Below are positions 23,197 through 31,270 of a stretch of DNA of 45,632 nt, piece after piece (position 1 is the first letter of the stretch; each line of letters opens with the position of its first letter). The stretch is taken from contig NZ_UPHT01000123.1 in assembly GCF_900566085.1 (NCBI RefSeq), forward strand, positions 1 to 45,632, read 5' to 3'. The notes below the pieces were generated by a model that did not search any database, had not been told where the DNA came from, and saw only the letters and a list, made by a program, of their open reading frames with translations. This DNA comes from Mycobacterium attenuatum. Lineage in GTDB: Bacteria > Actinomycetota > Actinomycetes > Mycobacteriales > Mycobacteriaceae. A program made the position numbers and the translations under genes.

Positions 23197-24537
23197 TCAG
23201 TCGGGCAGTTGAGCCTTGGCAGCGGCCAGACGGGACGAGAGCGTACCGTCAATCACCTCATCACCCACCGCGATCGACAGACCACCCAGCAGCTCCGGGT
23301 CGATTTGCAGCTGCACAGTCACGGGGTGACCGTAGATGCGGCTCAGCACCTCCGTAACGCGGGCACGCTGCGCGGCGGTGAGCTCGGCCGCCGCGCTGAC
23401 TTGCGCGACGACCTCGCCGCGGCGAGCCACCGCGACCTCGGCCAGCAGTAGCACCGCGTCCTCGGCCGACTGACCTCGCAGCAGCTCGACCGTCTGGGCT
23501 AGCAACGAGGCCGCGATCGGATTGACGGCGCTACCCGAGCGGTCGAGCACGTTGCGTAACAACCGGATACGGCCCTCGGCCGGTACGACGTAATCGCCCA
23601 GCAGAATCGCCAGCCGCGGCTGTGCGTCCAGGATGCGCGAGAACCGGAATAGCAGGTCTTCGACCTCGTCGACCTGGCCCTCGCGGTCGGCGACTTCCAA
23701 CAGCGCTTGCCGCGACACGTGCTCGATGGCGTCGATCAAATCAGAGTTCGCCGACCACCGTTCCGTGACTGCTGCCCGCAATACGTCGAGTGCGGCGTCA
23801 CCGACCTTCCCCGAGACAAGTCGCTCCAGTAACCGGACCCGAGGTCCGGCGTCCTCAGCGGGCACGGTGAGGTATCGCGTGACGACGATTTCCCGATCCA
23901 GCAGCTTGGCTACCGACACCAAGTCGTCGGCCAGGTTCGACAATCCTTCGTTGTCAAGGCCTTTGGCGAGAGTGCCGAATTTGTCGACCAAGCTCTGCAG
24001 CGCCCGTCGGCTGGCCGATCGCATCTTCGCTGCCACCGGGTACTCGACTTCCGCGGCGGCCGGCGCCATGGCGTCGAGTTCGTCGAGGAATCTGTCGACA
24101 GTGGCGGACTGCTGTGCCGAGTCGGCAACGTAATTGCGCACCAACTCCCCTGCCTGGCGCACGGATTCGTGGCCGAGCTCCAGGCGAAGCTGACGGGTCA
24201 GCTGGGTACGGAGCAATTCGACCTGACGCGCGCCCTGGAACTTGATGCGATCGGCCTCGACCTCGGCCTGCGATCGCATTTGTTCGGTGATGCGCGTGGC
24301 GTCGGTTTTGGCCTCCTCGACGACTCGTTCGGCCTCCGCGGTAGCGGCTTCCACTGCCTTGCTGTGCGCCGTCGTGGACTCAGTCAGCCGGTCGGCCGCG
24401 GCGGCCGAATCAGCCAACTGCTGACGTACGGTCTGCTGACGTGCAGTCATCAGGCGCCGCACCGGCGGCACAACGTAGCGCCACACCAGAAACACGATGG
24501 CCGCGAACCCGACCAGCTGTCCGATGAATGTTGACAT
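23197..24537 (-). CDS. atpH: ATP synthase fused b'-delta subunit
   Basis: A 446-residue fusion, the same length as in M. tuberculosis. Residues 1-27 form a membrane anchor (FIGQLVGFAAIVFLVWRYVV), about 30-165 a long charged coiled coil like subunit b, and about 170-446 the delta subunit that caps F1 (C-terminal VQLQIDPELLGGLSIAVGDEVIDG). The fusion forms half of the peripheral stalk, the other half being AtpF. It starts 6 bases after the atpF stop, so the two are coupled. Fusion of b and delta is characteristic of mycobacteria. Confidence 0.96.
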   Translation of the reverse strand: MSTFIGQLVGFAAIVFLVWRYVVPPVRRLMTARQQTVRQQLADSAAAADRLTESTTAHSKAVEAATAEAERVVEEAKTDATRITEQMRSQAEVEADRIKFQGARQVELLRTQLTRQLRLELGHESVRQAGELVRNYVADSAQQSATVDRFLDELDAMAPAAAEVEYPVAAKMRSASRRALQSLVDKFGTLAKGLDNEGLSNLADDLVSVAKLLDREIVVTRYLTVPAEDAGPRVRLLERLVSGKVGDAALDVLRAAVTERWSANSDLIDAIEHVSRQALLEVADREGQVDEVEDLLFRFSRILDAQPRLAILLGDYVVPAEGRIRLLRNVLDRSGSAVNPIAASLLAQTVELLRGQSAEDAVLLLAEVAVARRGEVVAQVSAAAELTAAQRARVTEVLSRIYGHPVTVQLQIDPELLGGLSIAVGDEVIDGTLSSRLAAAKAQLPD

Positions 24538-24543
24538 CTTCGG

Positions 24544-25068
24544 CTACCTCGTCGCGGCCGAGGTGGTGACGTCGACGCCCAGGATCCGACTGGCCAGCGT
24601 CGCCGACATCGTTCCCACATTGGCGCGTAGATCCAGTTCCACCGCATCCCTCTCGCGCTTGAGCTGCTCATTGGCCGTTTGCAACGTCGATGCCACTTCT
24701 TGTTCGGCACGGGCACGCGCGTCTTCGATGGCCTTACGACCTTCGGCCCGCGCATTGTCGCGATAGGACGACGCCTGGACTCGGGCTTTGCTCATGGCTT
24801 CTTCGTAGTCGGCCTGCGCAGCGGCGAACTGCTCGGCGGCCTTCTTGCTGTCGGCCAGTGTCTTGGCCACCATGGCGTCGCGTTCCCGCAATACCCTGAG
24901 GATCGGCGGCACCACGAACGTGCCAATAACGGCCAGCACCAACAGGAAGATGGCCAGCACGAAAAAGAAGGTGCCGTTGGGAACCAGGAAGTTCTGGTTC
25001 TTTCCGCCTTCTTCTGCTCCCGCTGCTGCCTGGCCGGCGGCCAGAACAATCGAGTTCAGGTCACGCAT
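24544..25068 (-). CDS. atpF: ATP synthase F0 subunit b
   Basis: A 174-residue peripheral-stalk subunit with a membrane helix at about 28-52 (FFFVLAIFLLVLAVIGTFVV) and a long charged helix rich in Ala, Glu, Lys and Arg to the C-terminus. It pairs with the fused b'-delta subunit. The start lies 9 bases after the atpE stop. Confidence 0.96.
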   Translation of the reverse strand: MRDLNSIVLAAGQAAAGAEEGGKNQNFLVPNGTFFFVLAIFLLVLAVIGTFVVPPILRVLRERDAMVAKTLADSKKAAEQFAAAQADYEEAMSKARVQASSYRDNARAEGRKAIEDARARAEQEVASTLQTANEQLKRERDAVELDLRANVGTMSATLASRILGVDVTTSAATR

Positions 25069-25077
25069 CTCTGCGTA

Positions 25078-25323
<246 letters not shown>

Positions 25324-25385
25324 ATTCTTTATCCTCCTTGATGACTCTGGTAGCGGTTGACCAGGATTCGGTAGCGGTACGTCTC

Positions 25386-26135
25386 TTAGTGGTGTTCCTC
25401 AAGCTCCATCGCTTGGCTGAAGTACAGGATTGTCAGCAGTGCGAAAATAAACGCCTGGATGGCGCCGACGAATAGGTCGAACGATTTCCAGATCGCGTTG
25501 GGCAACCACATCACATACGGCGGAAACAGCGCGATCAGCGCGACCAGAATTCCGCCGGCGAAGATGTTGCCGAAAAGACGGAGCGACAGAGAGATCGGCT
25601 TGGCGAGTTCTTCGACGACGTTGATCGGCGCAAGGATCGCCACGTGTCCCTTGAGCAGTTTGATCGGGTGCCCGACGATACCCCGGCGCCAAATGCCGGC
25701 CGCGTGATAGCAGACGAAGACGAATAGGGCCAGCGCCAGTACATAGTTGATGTCGGCTGCGGCCGGTTTGAGCAGCTCGGTGGTCTGCCCGTTTTTGTCG
25801 GTGTATTGCACCGGCAGAACCGAGAGCCAGTTCGAAATCAGGATGAAAACGAAGATGGTCACCGCCAGCGGCAACACGAAGGGCGCGATCCGCATACCGA
25901 TGGCGCCTTCAACCTGGTTGCGCATCTGGATGGTGATGGCCTCGAAGAACAGTTGCACGCCGCCGGGCACATCCGTCGACGTGACCTTGGAGCGCAGGTA
26001 GAACGCCAGCGCGATGACGATTACCGCGGCAATGGCCGTGGAAAGAACGGTGTCGGTATTCACGGTCATGCCGAGCCAGGTGGCGGTGTGGTGTTCGCCG
26101 ACCTCGATCTGAGCGGCCAGGATCGACTCAGTCAT
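25386..26135 (-). CDS. atpB: ATP synthase F0 subunit a
   Basis: A 249-residue polytopic protein with about five to six membrane segments. The essential Arg lies in [17 protein letters not shown], which faces the c-ring Glu61 and forms the proton half-channels. The C-terminal helix [21 protein letters not shown] is conserved. Its start overlaps the stop of the upstream AtpI-like gene by 8 bases, so translation is coupled; GGAG lies about 9 bases upstream. Confidence 0.97.
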
Positions 26136-26613
26136 CGCTGGTGCTCCTCACTTCCGTCCCTTCGGATACCGTCAATACGTCGCCGCCGGCACTGTAAGAG
26201 CCCGCGCCGCTGCGGAGCTTCTTCCAAACCGGCAGTGCGGTCGAGGCCACCAGCAGCACCTGGAACAGCGCGAGGCCGAACACAACTCCCAACCCAGCGG
26301 GCCGGAAGATGAAGGCCACAATCAGCCCGACAATGGTGATGATCGCCAGCCGCGACGCGGAGTTAAGGGCCATCGAGCTCTTCAGCGGATGCTCTTTTGC
26401 CGTGATCGACTCGACCGAGCGGCGGACCAACAAGGCGTTGAGCAAACCCAGCAGCAGGCCGACGCCAAAGAACACCCCGACCATCACGTGTCCGCCCAAA
26501 CCGGCGACGAGCGTCGCCGCCGCGGTCAGGACAACGCTGATGATCAGTAAGCGAACCGGGCGGAAAGCAACAGAGGGAAACACCAACGGCGCGTCCTGCG
26601 CTGGTGTCGTCAC
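26128..26613 (-). CDS. AtpI-like membrane protein, first gene of ATP synthase operon (Rv1303-like)
   Basis: A 161-residue protein with four predicted membrane helices (about 19-40, 44-64, 88-107 and 111-132) and a polar C-terminal tail. Its position directly ahead of atpB and its size fit AtpI/Rv1303-type proteins, which are thought to help assemble the c-ring or supply magnesium. Sequence similarity to E. coli AtpI is weak, so the name rests on topology and place. Overlaps atpB by 8 bases. The transcript probably begins at the promoter at 26804-26832. Confidence 0.85.
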   Translation of the reverse strand: MTTPAQDAPLVFPSVAFRPVRLLIISVVLTAAATLVAGLGGHVMVGVFFGVGLLLGLLNALLVRRSVESITAKEHPLKSSMALNSASRLAIITIVGLIVAFIFRPAGLGVVFGLALFQVLLVASTALPVWKKLRSGAGSYSAGGDVLTVSEGTEVRSTSDD

Positions 26614-26803
26614 TGCAGCACCTCAATCCCGGGTAGATGGAGCGGAAACCGACCGATCGACTGAGCGGTGGCCCGCCGAGCGTATCGCAAGGGTCGCGGT
26701 GGAATCACCCAAGGGGTAGCTCCCTGTGTCGGTCGTCGATCGGCGTGGTCGGATACGCATCCGGCAGGCCGGGTGGCCGGCAACCCGCGAGATTCTTTGC
26801 GGG

Positions 26804-26832
26804 GTTCTAGCAGCACCGTACCACAAGGTCAA
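26804..26832 (-). promoter_or_regulatory. Candidate promoter of the ATP synthase operon
   Basis: On the minus strand TTGACC (26832-26827) and TAGAAC (26809-26804) are separated by exactly 17 bases, with TGC just before the -10 box (extended -10). It begins right after the wecA stop and lies about 190 bases upstream of the AtpI-like start. The leader between contains short GC-rich inverted repeats (for example CCCGC...GCGGG near 26781-26803) that may affect expression. Assignment is by sequence only. Confidence 0.55.
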
Positions 26833-26840
26833 CAGTACTA

Positions 26841-28031
26841 CTACTCATCGTCGTAGAAGTCGTCGCGACGGCGCAGCAGCGGGATCGCCGTCGCGATGCC
26901 GGCGATCACGATCGCGCCCAGCATCACCGCTGCGGTGTGGCGTGGGTCGAAGAAGATGGTGCTCGCCGCGCCGAACGCCACGATGCCCACCCACAGGTAG
27001 ATCAGCAGCACCACCCGGCGATGAGAATGACCGATCTGCAACAGCCGGTGGTGCAGGTGCATCTTGTCCGGACTGAACGCGCTGCGGCCCGCCCGGGTAC
27101 GCCGAACGATCGCCAGCAGCAAGTCCAGCATCGGCACGAACATGACCGCCACCACGAGTAGGAACGGCGACAACAGAGCAAACACATCGCGCGCCCCGTA
27201 GGCGTTCTGGGAGATCGGGCCGGCCGCGGTCGTGGAGGCGGCGGCCAGCATCAGTCCAATCAGCATCGAACCGGAGTCGCCCATGAAGATCCTGGCCCGG
27301 TGAAAGTTGTGCGGCAAAAACCCAAGGCATGCTCCGGCGAGCACGACCGAGATCACGGCCGGCGGGTAGAACAGCACGTCACCACCATGGTCACGGAGCA
27401 GGCCCACCGAGAACATGCAGATCGCCAGGGCCGTGATGAGGCCAAGCCCGGCCGCCAGACCGTCGAGGCCGTCGACGAAATTCATCGCGTTGACGATCGA
27501 CACGGTCAACGCCAGGGTGAGCAGGATCGAGGACGCTTGGTCCAGCACGATGGTTCCGACGCCGCCCACCGGGATGTAGAGGACACTCCAGGCCACCCCC
27601 ATGGTGACCAGCACGCTGGCGGCGGTGATCTGACCGGCGAACTTGGTCAGCGCGTCAAGACCCCAGCGGTCGTCGATGAGACCGATCCCCATGATGACCG
27701 CACCCGCGACGAGCACCGCGGGCATGCCGGTGGAATAGACGAACCCGCGGGTAAGGGCGGGAAGCTGCGAAGCAAGGAAAACCGCGGCGACGACGCCGAG
27801 AAACATAGCCAGTCCCCCCATCCTGGGGGTCGGCGTCACGTGCACATCTCGTTCGCGCGGGTAGGCGACGGCGCCAAGCCGGGTTGCCAGCACCCGCACC
27901 GGCCCCGTCGCGAAGTAGGTGACGATCGCAGCGGTCAGTCCGACCAGGGCGAGCTCACGCAGCGGGACGCCTGCGCTGCGAACGGAAAGTGCGAGCAAAC
28001 CACCGGCAAGGCTGGTCACATCGCTGGACAC
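26841..28031 (-). CDS. wecA: Decaprenyl-phosphate GlcNAc-1-phosphate transferase WecA (Rfe)
   Basis: A 396-residue polytopic enzyme with about eleven membrane segments. It carries the family motifs GLIDDRWGLD (Asp120-Asp121, Mg-binding), NAMNFVDGLDGLAAG and ARIFMGDSGSML, plus a C-terminal HLHHRLL region. It transfers GlcNAc-1-P to decaprenyl phosphate, the first step of the linker that joins arabinogalactan to peptidoglycan. The start is a GTG at 28031, 14 bases after the sua5 stop; the upstream codon corresponding to the longer M. tuberculosis start is CTG here, so the shorter form is chosen. Confidence 0.94.
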   Translation of the reverse strand: MSSDVTSLAGGLLALSVRSAGVPLRELALVGLTAAIVTYFATGPVRVLATRLGAVAYPRERDVHVTPTPRMGGLAMFLGVVAAVFLASQLPALTRGFVYSTGMPAVLVAGAVIMGIGLIDDRWGLDALTKFAGQITAASVLVTMGVAWSVLYIPVGGVGTIVLDQASSILLTLALTVSIVNAMNFVDGLDGLAAGLGLITALAICMFSVGLLRDHGGDVLFYPPAVISVVLAGACLGFLPHNFHRARIFMGDSGSMLIGLMLAAASTTAAGPISQNAYGARDVFALLSPFLLVVAVMFVPMLDLLLAIVRRTRAGRSAFSPDKMHLHHRLLQIGHSHRRVVLLIYLWVGIVAFGAASTIFFDPRHTAAVMLGAIVIAGIATAIPLLRRRDDFYDDE

Positions 28032-28045
28032 CTCGAGACCGTACT

Positions 28046-28705
28046 TCAGGCGATCAGGGTGGCCACGTCCACCCCGAGCACTTCGGCGATCCGTTCCGCG
28101 CTCACCGGACCCGGCCGCAGGATGCGCGGGGAGGCTCCGGTCAGATCGACGATCGTCGAGGCGGCCTGCTGCGCAGCCGGTCCCCCGTCGAGATAGACGT
28201 CGATGCGGTCACCGAGTTGCCGACGTGCCTCGCCGGCGTCGACCGCGGCCGGCTGACCTGAGACGTTGGCGCTGGACACCGCCAACGGGCCCGCCTCACG
28301 CAGCAGTTCGATGGCGACCGGGTGCAGCGGCATCCGCAACATGACGGTGCCGCGCGCATCGCCCAGATCCCACTGCAGGGATGGTGCTTGCACCACGACC
28401 AGGCTCAGCGCCCCGGGCCAGAATGCGCGAATCAGCTCGCGCGCCCCGGGCGGCACCGAATACACGAGCCCCTCGATCGTGTGCCAGGAGCCGACCAATA
28501 CTCCTACCGGCATATCGCGCCCACGCCCTTTCGCCGTGAGCAACGCGTCGACTGCGGTGGGGTCGAAGGCGTCGGCGGCGACTCCGTAGACGGTGTCGGT
28601 CGGCATGACAACTAGCCGGCCCGCCTTCAGCGCGGCGACGGCAGCGCTGATCCCGCTGGAGCGCTGGGTTGGGTCGGCGCAGGCGAATACCTCGGCCGGA
28701 CTCAT
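28046..28705 (-). CDS. L-threonylcarbamoyladenylate synthase (Sua5/YrdC/YwlC)
   Basis: A 219-residue YrdC-domain protein. The N-terminal MPTDTVYGVAADAF motif, the basic residues of the ATP/bicarbonate pocket and SSANVSGQPA are conserved. It makes threonylcarbamoyl-AMP from Thr, bicarbonate and ATP for the t6A modification at position 37 of ANN-decoding tRNAs. There is no C-terminal Sua5 domain; it is the short form. Its start overlaps the prmC stop by 4 bases (ATGA). Confidence 0.95.
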   Translation of the reverse strand: MSPAEVFACADPTQRSSGISAAVAALKAGRLVVMPTDTVYGVAADAFDPTAVDALLTAKGRGRDMPVGVLVGSWHTIEGLVYSVPPGARELIRAFWPGALSLVVVQAPSLQWDLGDARGTVMLRMPLHPVAIELLREAGPLAVSSANVSGQPAAVDAGEARRQLGDRIDVYLDGGPAAQQAASTIVDLTGASPRILRPGPVSAERIAEVLGVDVATLIA

Positions 28706-29550
28706 GATGTCTCCCGCTTGGTGGCCGTCACGAACCGGGGCCTGCCGGCCAGGTCATTGCATGCCACGATGTTCTCGAAAAGGCCTGTGCCGCTGATTAA
28801 TTCGACCGTCAGCGCGGATGTGGTGTCGTCATGCTCGACCGCCAACCGGCCGCCGGGACGCAGCCAGCGTCCGGCCAGCCGCACGACGTGGGCAATCACG
28901 ACCATTCCGTCCGGGCCACCGAACACGGCGTGCTGCGGATCATATTGGGCTACTTCGGCTCCCACAGTGGCGTTGTCCGGAACATAGGGCGGGTTGGCGA
29001 CGACCAGGTCGACTTGCCGGTCCAGCTCGGGCAGTAGGGCGGGTGTGGCGATGTCGGCCCCGATCAGTTCGACGTGGCTGCCCTCGGTGTTACGGCGCGC
29101 GTAATCCAGGGCCGCCTCGGAGTCGTCGACGCCGATGATTCTCGCCGCCGGCCGGTGCCGGGCCAGTGCGACCGCCAAAGCGCCAGAACCGGTGCATAAG
29201 TCGACGATGACCGCTCGCTGCGGAAGTGGTTGTGTGATGGCCCACTCCAACAGCGCTTCGGTCTCCGGACGCGGTATGAACACACCCGGGCCCACACGCA
29301 GCTCCACCGGGCCGAACGACACCGCCCCGGTCAGATGCTGCAGGGGCACCCGTCGCGAGCGGGCGGCGACAACCTCGCGGTACTGCTCGAAGAACTCTTG
29401 ACCCGGGGCGTTGTCGAGCAGGGCCAGCAAACCGCGGTCGGTGCCCGTGAGGTGAGCGGCCAACTGCTCGGCATCCCAGCGCGCGGAGTCGACCCCGGCT
29501 TCGGCCAGCAGAGCCGCCGCCGAGTCGATCGCGTGGCGCAGCGATGTCAT
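28702..29550 (-). CDS. prmC: Release factor glutamine methyltransferase PrmC (HemK)
   Basis: A 282-residue enzyme: an N-terminal helical release-factor-binding domain (about 1-80) and a class I SAM-dependent methyltransferase domain with VDLCTGSGALAVAL and the catalytic NPPY at 186-189. It methylates the Gln of the GGQ motif of RF1 and RF2. Its ATG overlaps the prfA stop (4 bases), so enzyme and substrate are made together. The family is often mis-named HemK from an early link to haem synthesis. Confidence 0.96.
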   Translation of the reverse strand: MTSLRHAIDSAAALLAEAGVDSARWDAEQLAAHLTGTDRGLLALLDNAPGQEFFEQYREVVAARSRRVPLQHLTGAVSFGPVELRVGPGVFIPRPETEALLEWAITQPLPQRAVIVDLCTGSGALAVALARHRPAARIIGVDDSEAALDYARRNTEGSHVELIGADIATPALLPELDRQVDLVVANPPYVPDNATVGAEVAQYDPQHAVFGGPDGMVVIAHVVRLAGRWLRPGGRLAVEHDDTTSALTVELISGTGLFENIVACNDLAGRPRFVTATKRETS

Positions 29551-30620
29551 GACTGTTGTAGCCGAGCCTGCTTGTCGGCGGCAGCAAGCGCGTCGAACAG
29601 CGCATCCAGATCGCCATCGAGAACCTGATCGAGATTGTATGCCTTGTAACCGATTCGGTGATCGGTGATCCGGTTCTCCGGGAAGTTGTAGGTGCGGATG
29701 CGTTCGCTGCGGTCCACCGTGCGGATCTGGCTGGCCCGATCCGCGGACGCGTCGGCCAGTGCCTGCTCTTCGGCCATCGCCTGCAGCCGCGCGGCCAACA
29801 CCTGCAAGGCGCGGGTCTTGTTCTGCAGCTGGGATCGTTCGTTTTGGCAGGTGACGACGATTCCGGTGGGCAGGTGGGTGATTCGCACCGCGGAGTCGGT
29901 GGTGTTGACCCCTTGACCGCCCTTGCCGGAGGACCGGTAGACGTCAATACGCAGATCCGACTCGTCGATCTGGACTTCGCCCACTTCCTCCGGCTCCGGG
30001 TAGACGAGTACACCGGCCGCCGAAGTATGCACGCGCCCTTGGGATTCGGTCACTGGGACCCGCTGCACCCGATGCACTCCACCTTCGAACTTCATCCGCG
30101 ACCACACGCCGTCAGCCGAATCACCCTTGCTAGCAATAGCCAACGTGGCGTCCTTGTAGCCGCCCAGATCTGAGGTGGTCTCATCCAGCACCGTCACGCT
30201 CCAGCCGTGTCGTTCGGCGTAGCGTATGTACATCCTGGCCAGGTCGGCGGCGAACAGCGCCGATTCTTCGCCCCCCTCACCGGATTTGACCTCGAGCACG
30301 ATGTCGTCGGCGTCGTGCGAGTCGCGCGGCGCCAGCATGTCGGTGAGTTGCGCATCCAACTCTGCTACCCGAGCCTCCAATTCGGTGGCCTCGGCAGCGA
30401 AAGAGTCGTCCGAGACGGCCAGCTCGCGCGCGGTTTCCAGGTCTTCACGAGCAGCCGCAAGCTTGCGATGCGTGGCCACTATCGGGGCCAGGCGCGCGAA
30501 CCGGCGACCGGCTTTACGCGCCTCGGCCGGGTTGCTGTGCAATGCCGGATCGGACAGCGCGCGCTCGAGGTCGGCGTGTTCGGCGAGCAGGACGTCGATC
30601 GTGTGCACCTGTTGCGTCAT
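29547..30620 (-). CDS. prfA: Peptide chain release factor 1
   Basis: A 357-residue RF1. GGQ lies at 234-236 (SSGKGGQGVNTTDSA), triggering hydrolysis at the peptidyl-transferase centre, and the codon-recognition tripeptide is PVT at 189-191, the RF1 type reading UAA/UAG. The ATG at 30620 is set by AGGAGG six bases upstream; the open frame extends 19 codons further without support. It lies 225 bases downstream of rpmE, with a strong hairpin between, so it may have its own promoter. Confidence 0.97.
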   Translation of the reverse strand: MTQQVHTIDVLLAEHADLERALSDPALHSNPAEARKAGRRFARLAPIVATHRKLAAAREDLETARELAVSDDSFAAEATELEARVAELDAQLTDMLAPRDSHDADDIVLEVKSGEGGEESALFAADLARMYIRYAERHGWSVTVLDETTSDLGGYKDATLAIASKGDSADGVWSRMKFEGGVHRVQRVPVTESQGRVHTSAAGVLVYPEPEEVGEVQIDESDLRIDVYRSSGKGGQGVNTTDSAVRITHLPTGIVVTCQNERSQLQNKTRALQVLAARLQAMAEEQALADASADRASQIRTVDRSERIRTYNFPENRITDHRIGYKAYNLDQVLDGDLDALFDALAAADKQARLQQS

Positions 30621-30793
30621 GTCACACCTCCTGCCAGCTCTGCACCGTGCACCCGGCGACGATTGCGGGCCCGGCAATCGGCAGAAAGCCCTGCCGCGTC
30701 GCCGGACTCAGGCGCCTCGCCCCCACAAGGACGGGCCTCTCTAGGCAGTATCCCAACCCGCTTGGGGGGAAGAACGGGACCGTCACACATGAA

Positions 30794-30837
30794 CCGACGC
30801 CCGGCCTGTGCACCGGCTTGCACAGTTCGGGCGTCGG
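30794..30837 (-). terminator. Hairpin terminator downstream of rpmE
   Basis: A 10-bp perfect GC-rich stem (30794-30803 with 30828-30837) continues, after a 2x2 internal loop, into a 7-bp inner stem (CTGTGCA/TGCACAG). It begins about 9 bases after the rpmE stop. No U-run follows, common for mycobacterial terminators, so attenuation or mRNA stabilisation are alternatives. Confidence 0.7.
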
Positions 30838-30845
30838 TGATCCGG

Positions 30846-31091
30846 CTACTTCTTGGCCTCGGCTTCGTTCTTGTCAGCTCCGACCTTGCGCTTGCCATAA
30901 CGCCTTTCGAAGCGAGCAACCCGACCGCCGCTGTCGAGAATCTTCTGCTTGCCGGTGTAGAACGGGTGGCACTGCGAGCAAACCTCGACCACGATGCGGC
31001 CGCCCAGCTTGGTGCTGCGAGTCTGAAACGTGTTTCCGCAGCCGCACACCACGGTGGTCTCCTCGTAGGCGGGATGAATGTCAGATTTCAT
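30846..31091 (-). CDS. rpmE: 50S ribosomal protein L31, zinc-binding (C+) form
   Basis: An 81-residue L31 with the four zinc Cys in CGCG and CSQC, hence the C+ paralogue used when zinc is plentiful. The fold-typical HPFYTGKQKILDSGGRVARF follows, then a basic C-terminal tail. The ATG at 31091 has AGAGGA upstream; the open frame extends 38 codons further upstream without homology. It sits between rho and prfA, as in other mycobacteria, 179 bases after rho. Confidence 0.96.
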   Translation of the reverse strand: MKSDIHPAYEETTVVCGCGNTFQTRSTKLGGRIVVEVCSQCHPFYTGKQKILDSGGRVARFERRYGKRKVGADKNEAEAKK

Positions 31092-31270
31092 GCTGTCCTC
31101 TTCGATCGTTGCCGCTCGTGCCCCCGGCGTTCGGTTGTGGCGCGTCGGGCCGAACTCGAGAAACTGAAGTGGTTCTGTGGTCAAGCGTCGATTATGCCAG
31201 CTCAATCACCATCAGCCCAAACACCGGGATGCGCCCGCGCATTCCCGCGACGGGCGCCGGAATCGGCGGG

